This document shows positions 16,311 to 18,659 of a DNA stretch of 18,659 nucleotides, in pieces. Below the pieces are notes generated by a model. That model was not told where the DNA came from, did not search any database, and worked only from the letters and a program-made list of their open reading frames with translations. Location of the stretch: assembly GCA_027294925.1 (NCBI GenBank), contig JAPULM010000657.1, forward strand, positions 1 to 18,659, written 5' to 3'. Source of the stretch: a bacterium. GTDB taxonomy: Bacteria; Tectomicrobia; Entotheonellia; Entotheonellales; Entotheonellaceae. How positions within the stretch are numbered: the first letter of the stretch is position 1; each line of letters opens with the position of its first letter. Both the position numbers and the translations under genes were made by a program.

Positions 16311-16398
16311 TGGCGGAGAGAGAGGGATTCGAACCCCCGGTGCCTTGCGGCACAGTTGATTTCGAATCAACCGCCTTCGTCCACTCGGCCATCTCTCC
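16311..16398 (-). tRNA. tRNA-Ser (anticodon CGA)
   Basis: Acceptor GGAGAGA/TCTCTCC with discriminator G, anticodon stem GTTGA/TCAAC, loop TTCGAAA, long variable arm GTGCCGCAAGGCAC. It is the only tRNA in the window with a genome-encoded CCA end (16311-16313). It reads UCG. It is 31 nt upstream of tRNA-Ser(GGA) and 27 nt downstream of tadA. Confidence 0.95.
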
Positions 16399-16425
16399 GC
16401 CGCTATCTTTTCAATAAGTTCAAGT

Positions 16426-16902
16426 CTACTTTGATTTATTAAATCGTAATTTGCGAAAAAACTCTGAAAGTAAGGTACTCGCCTCAGCTCGACATACACC
16501 TGATATAATCGGGAAGGTATGATTTAACCGTTGAGCGCCTATAATGTCAAATTGTGAACCACATGCACCTGCTTTGGGGTCTTCACAGCCAAACACCAAA
16601 GCTCGAATACGGCTTGATATAGCCGCACCGATACACATGATACAGGGTTCAAGAGTCACATATAAAGCTGCAGCCGTCAACCGCCAACTACCAAGCTGCT
16701 GGGCTGTATCTCGCAGCGCGATTATCTCAGCATGGGCCGTTGGATCATTCAATACTTCCCGACAATTTCGCCCGCGACCGATAATCGTTCCGTCAACAAC
16801 AACAACAGCGCCAACCGGGACATCACCGGTTAATCTTGCAATACGGGCTTCGTAGAGCGCTTCCTGCATGAAAAAATCATGGTCTGGAAGCACATCAGGC
16901 AT
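16426..16902 (-). CDS. tadA: tRNA-specific adenosine deaminase (A34 to inosine)
   Basis: TadA deaminates adenosine 34 of tRNA-Arg(ACG) to inosine so that one tRNA reads CGU, CGC and CGA. The preferred start at 16902 gives 158 residues beginning MPDVLPDHDFFMQEALYEAR, which fits the family. The zinc and catalytic motifs are HAE (H57, E59) and PCIMC (C87, C90). An in-frame ATG at 16965 would add 21 residues, but it lies within a 10-bp hairpin and its AAGG directly abuts the ATG, so I reject it. The ribosome site before 16902 is weak. Its substrate tRNA gene is directly upstream on the same strand, and the SRP RNA and dnaX follow after two tRNA-Ser genes. Confidence 0.93.
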   Translation of the reverse strand: MPDVLPDHDFFMQEALYEARIARLTGDVPVGAVVVVDGTIIGRGRNCREVLNDPTAHAEIIALRDTAQQLGSWRLTAAALYVTLEPCIMCIGAAISSRIRALVFGCEDPKAGACGSQFDIIGAQRLNHTFPIISGVCRAEASTLLSEFFRKLRFNKSK

Positions 16903-16956
16903 GATTAATCTTAGCCAAAACTGAATATCGTTCAGAACACTATAGGTATCAACAGA

Positions 16957-16983
16957 GAAGGGCATCCTTGATAGATGCCCTTC
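16957..16983 (-). other. Perfect 10-bp hairpin between tRNA-Arg(ACG) and tadA
   Basis: GAAGGGCATC (16957-16966) and GATGCCCTTC (16974-16983) pair perfectly around a 7-nt loop. There is no T-run on either strand, so it is not a typical terminator. It starts 8 nt after the tRNA 3' end and could be an RNA-processing or attenuation element for tadA (inferred). Confidence 0.5.
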
Positions 16984-16991
16984 CGAGGTAG

Positions 16992-17065
16992 CGCGCCGGG
17001 GAGGAGTCGAACCCCCAGCCTCCAGATCCGTAGTCTGGCGCTCTATCCAATTGGGCTACCGGCGC
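16992..17065 (-). tRNA. tRNA-Arg (anticodon ACG)
   Basis: Acceptor GCGCCGG/CCGGCGC with discriminator G, D-arm AGCCCAATTGGATAGAGC, anticodon stem CCAGA/TCTGG, loop CTACGGA, short variable loop and T-arm ending in TTCGACT. CCA is not encoded. A34 is the known target of TadA, whose gene follows. Confidence 0.95.
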
Positions 17066-17083
17066 CTATATATCTCAACTACA

Positions 17084-17174
<91 letters not shown>

Positions 17175-17195
17175 ACGGCTCAACCTAGGCCGTTA

Positions 17196-17204
17196 AGTAT
17201 AGCA
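17196..17204 (-). promoter_or_regulatory. Possible extended -10 promoter of tRNA-Ser(GCU)-tRNA-Arg-tadA
   Basis: The minus strand reads TGCTATACT, an extended -10 element (TGn plus TATACT), ending 21 nt before the tRNA-Ser(GCU) 5' end. No good -35 lies 17 nt upstream because the neighbouring tRNA-Ser(UGA) occupies that place. Confidence 0.4.
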
Positions 17205-17216
17205 CAAAATCAACTA

Positions 17217-17299
17217 CGGAGAGAGAGGGATTCGAACCCCCGGTACTTGCGTACTGCGGTTTTCAAGACCGCCCCCTTCGACCGCTCGGGCATCTCTCC
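17217..17299 (-). tRNA. tRNA-Ser (anticodon UGA)
   Basis: Acceptor GGAGAGA/TCTCTCC with discriminator G, anticodon stem GCGGT/ACCGC, loop CTTGAAA, long variable arm GTACGCAAGTAC. CCA is not encoded. It reads UCA and, by wobble, other UCN codons. It is the first RNA gene after gyrA. Confidence 0.95.
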
Positions 17300-17336
17300 G
17301 ACAGAAAACAATCAGCATATTGAGTGCTTCGGTGAA

Positions 17337-17365
17337 ATGGTATTGAATCACCCGCCTAACGTCAA
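17337..17365 (-). promoter_or_regulatory. Probable sigma-70-type promoter of the tRNA-Ser(UGA) gene
   Basis: On the minus strand TTGACG (17365-17360) and TACCAT (17342-17337) are separated by 17 nt. The -10 ends 37 nt before the tRNA 5' end. It lies between the gyrA stop and the tRNA, where a promoter for the stable-RNA cluster is expected. Confidence 0.45.
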
Positions 17366-17389
17366 CTGTAGAATGACAGGTATGAAACG

Positions 17390-18659
17390 CTATTCCTCAT
17401 ATTCAGTATCTGATTCCGGCGGCAGCGCCTCATCTTGATCTTCCGGAGATGCAAACTGATTAAGATTATCGCTCGAACGTCCATTGTCTTCTTCGACTCG
17501 CACCACACCAACCAGACGCTGATCGTCTTCCATATTGATCAGTCTAACACCCTGCGTGTTACGGCCAATACGGGAGATATCCGCCACCCGAAGTCGAACC
17601 AGTTTCCCCTGATCACTCATCACCATCACATCGTCGTCATCGAATACTTGGCGAATGCCCGCAACGCTACCAGTCTTTGACGTTAAGCGAAGGTTAATGA
17701 GTCCCTTGCCGCCACGGCTTTGCACACGATATTCTGACTCTGGGGTACGTTTTCCATAGCCGGCTTCGGAAACCGTAAGTATACAGCTATCTTGGCTAAG
17801 GATTTCCATACCAACTACTTCGTCATCCTCTTTAAGGCGGATGCCAATCACCCCGCGTCCGGTGCGTCCGATGGAACGTGCACCCGTCTCCTTAAAACGG
17901 ATCGACAGCCCGTGACGCGTACCAAGGAAAATATCTTGATCACCTTGCGTCACACCGACGCGAATCAATTCGTCATCATCATCAAGAGTTAATGCAATAA
18001 TCCCGTTTTGGCGAGGATGGCTGTAGGCCGTGAGTTCCGTCTTTTTGACGATACCTCGCTTTGTCGCCATAATAAGATAGCGATCCACCTCAAAGCGCCG
18101 GATCGGAATAACCGTTGAAATAGTCTCACCCGGCTGAAGTTGTAGGAGGTTCACAGCCGCCTTACCACGAGCCACACGACTGGCTTGCGGAATCTTGTAA
18201 ACCTTCAACCAATGCACCTTGCCGATATTGGTAAAGAAGAGGAGATAGTCATGTGTGGATGCAACAAAAAGCTGCTCTACGAAGTCTTCCTCACGAGTTG
18301 ACATGGCAACCTTGCCTTTGCCACCGCGTCGTTGAATTTGATACGTGCTGGTCGGTTGGCGCTTAATATAGCCGGCGTGACTCTTGGTCACTACCATATC
18401 TTCCTCAACGATAAGATCTTCGATGTCGATCTCTTCTTCCGCCTCGATAATCTCTGTACGCCGCTCATCACCATACTTATCACGAATCTCCAGCAGTTCT
18501 GTTTTAACGATTTCCCGGATTCGTGTCTCACTGGCAAGAATCGTCTCGAACTCTTTAATCGTTTCAACAATCTCAACATGTTCCTGCTGAATCTTGTCGC
18601 GCTCCAGGCCAGTTAGGCGCTGCAAACGCATGTCGAGGATTGCCTGCGCTTGTATTTCC
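17390..18659 (-). CDS. gyrA: DNA gyrase subunit A, C-terminal part (5' end outside window)
   Basis: GyrA is the DNA-cleaving and DNA-wrapping subunit of gyrase. The frame is open to the window edge (EIQAQAILDMRLQRLTGLE), so about 422 C-terminal residues are visible and the catalytic tyrosine lies beyond the window. The first part is the coiled-coil end of the breakage-reunion core. The C-terminal beta-pinwheel follows, opening with the GyrA box QRRGGKG, which separates GyrA from ParC. A second, degenerate copy, QSRGGKG, and repeated blade patterns (GIVKKTELTAY, GLSIRFKETG, GKLVRLRVADIS) follow. The tail is strongly acidic (DEALPPESDTEYEE), a feature known to tune DNA wrapping in some gyrases. 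The stop is 90 nt before tRNA-Ser(UGA). Confidence 0.96.
   Translation of the reverse strand, partial: EIQAQAILDMRLQRLTGLERDKIQQEHVEIVETIKEFETILASETRIREIVKTELLEIRDKYGDERRTEIIEAEEEIDIEDLIVEEDMVVTKSHAGYIKRQPTSTYQIQRRGGKGKVAMSTREEDFVEQLFVASTHDYLLFFTNIGKVHWLKVYKIPQASRVARGKAAVNLLQLQPGETISTVIPIRRFEVDRYLIMATKRGIVKKTELTAYSHPRQNGIIALTLDDDDELIRVGVTQGDQDIFLGTRHGLSIRFKETGARSIGRTGRGVIGIRLKEDDEVVGMEILSQDSCILTVSEAGYGKRTPESEYRVQSRGGKGLINLRLTSKTGSVAGIRQVFDDDDVMVMSDQGKLVRLRVADISRIGRNTQGVRLINMEDDQRLVGVVRVEEDNGRSSDNLNQFASPEDQDEALPPESDTEYEE

Noticed and set aside
16187..16499. Overlapping ORFs of 76-108 codons on both strands
   Set aside because: They are translations of the two tRNA-Ser genes and their complements (for example GFEPT- and RDSNPR-type peptides), a well-known artefact.
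16903..16965. Longer N-terminus for TadA from ATG 16965
   Set aside because: This ATG is inside a perfect hairpin, its AAGG directly abuts it, and the extra 21 residues do not resemble the family.

Overview
The window looks like bacterial chromosome, most likely from the phylum Chloroflexota (inferred). The reasons are an archaeal-style nurA / HAS-barrel / herA / mre11 / rad50 / MrfA-like / polX cluster, a GyrA with a canonical GyrA box, and a Bacillus-type large SRP RNA beside dnaX. Base composition is about balanced by eye. I see no insertion sequence, phage gene or CRISPR array. Both ends cut through genes.

Left block (1 to about 13,100, all on +) is a DNA-repair and recombination module. 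It starts with the 3' part of a HerA/FtsK-superfamily ATPase whose tail resembles the C-terminal domain of DnaX. Then come a RusA-like Holliday-junction resolvase, the NurA nuclease, a stand-alone HAS-barrel protein, the HerA translocase, Mre11/SbcD, Rad50/SbcC, an MrfA/Hrq1-like helicase homologue and a PolX-family protein. From herA to polX the genes overlap or lie 1-2 nt apart, so they probably form one transcription unit. The expected job is end processing: Mre11-Rad50 opens and tethers broken ends, HerA-NurA resects them, and RusA resolves the later junctions. The last two members are unusual. The helicase homologue has lost its Walker A lysine, its DEAH acid and its motif VI arginines. 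The PolX has lost two of three polymerase aspartates and two PHP metal ligands. Both remain full-length open frames, which suggests retained structural roles rather than decay.

Right block (about 13,240 to the end, all on -) is a replication and translation block. Read in its own direction it runs gyrA (5' end off the window), tRNA-Ser(UGA), tRNA-Ser(GCU), tRNA-Arg(ACG), tadA, tRNA-Ser(CGA), tRNA-Ser(GGA), a large (about 274 nt) SRP RNA, dnaX, ybaB and recR. The order tadA - SRP RNA - dnaX - ybaB - recR is the same as in Bacillus subtilis, so it is a deeply conserved arrangement. All four serine tRNA anticodon types are here, and the ACG arginine tRNA, the substrate of TadA, sits directly upstream of tadA.

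The two blocks converge in a 158-nt spacer at 13,098-13,255. No gene-free stretch exceeds 300 nt; the apparent gap between dnaX and the first tRNA-Ser is filled by the SRP RNA.
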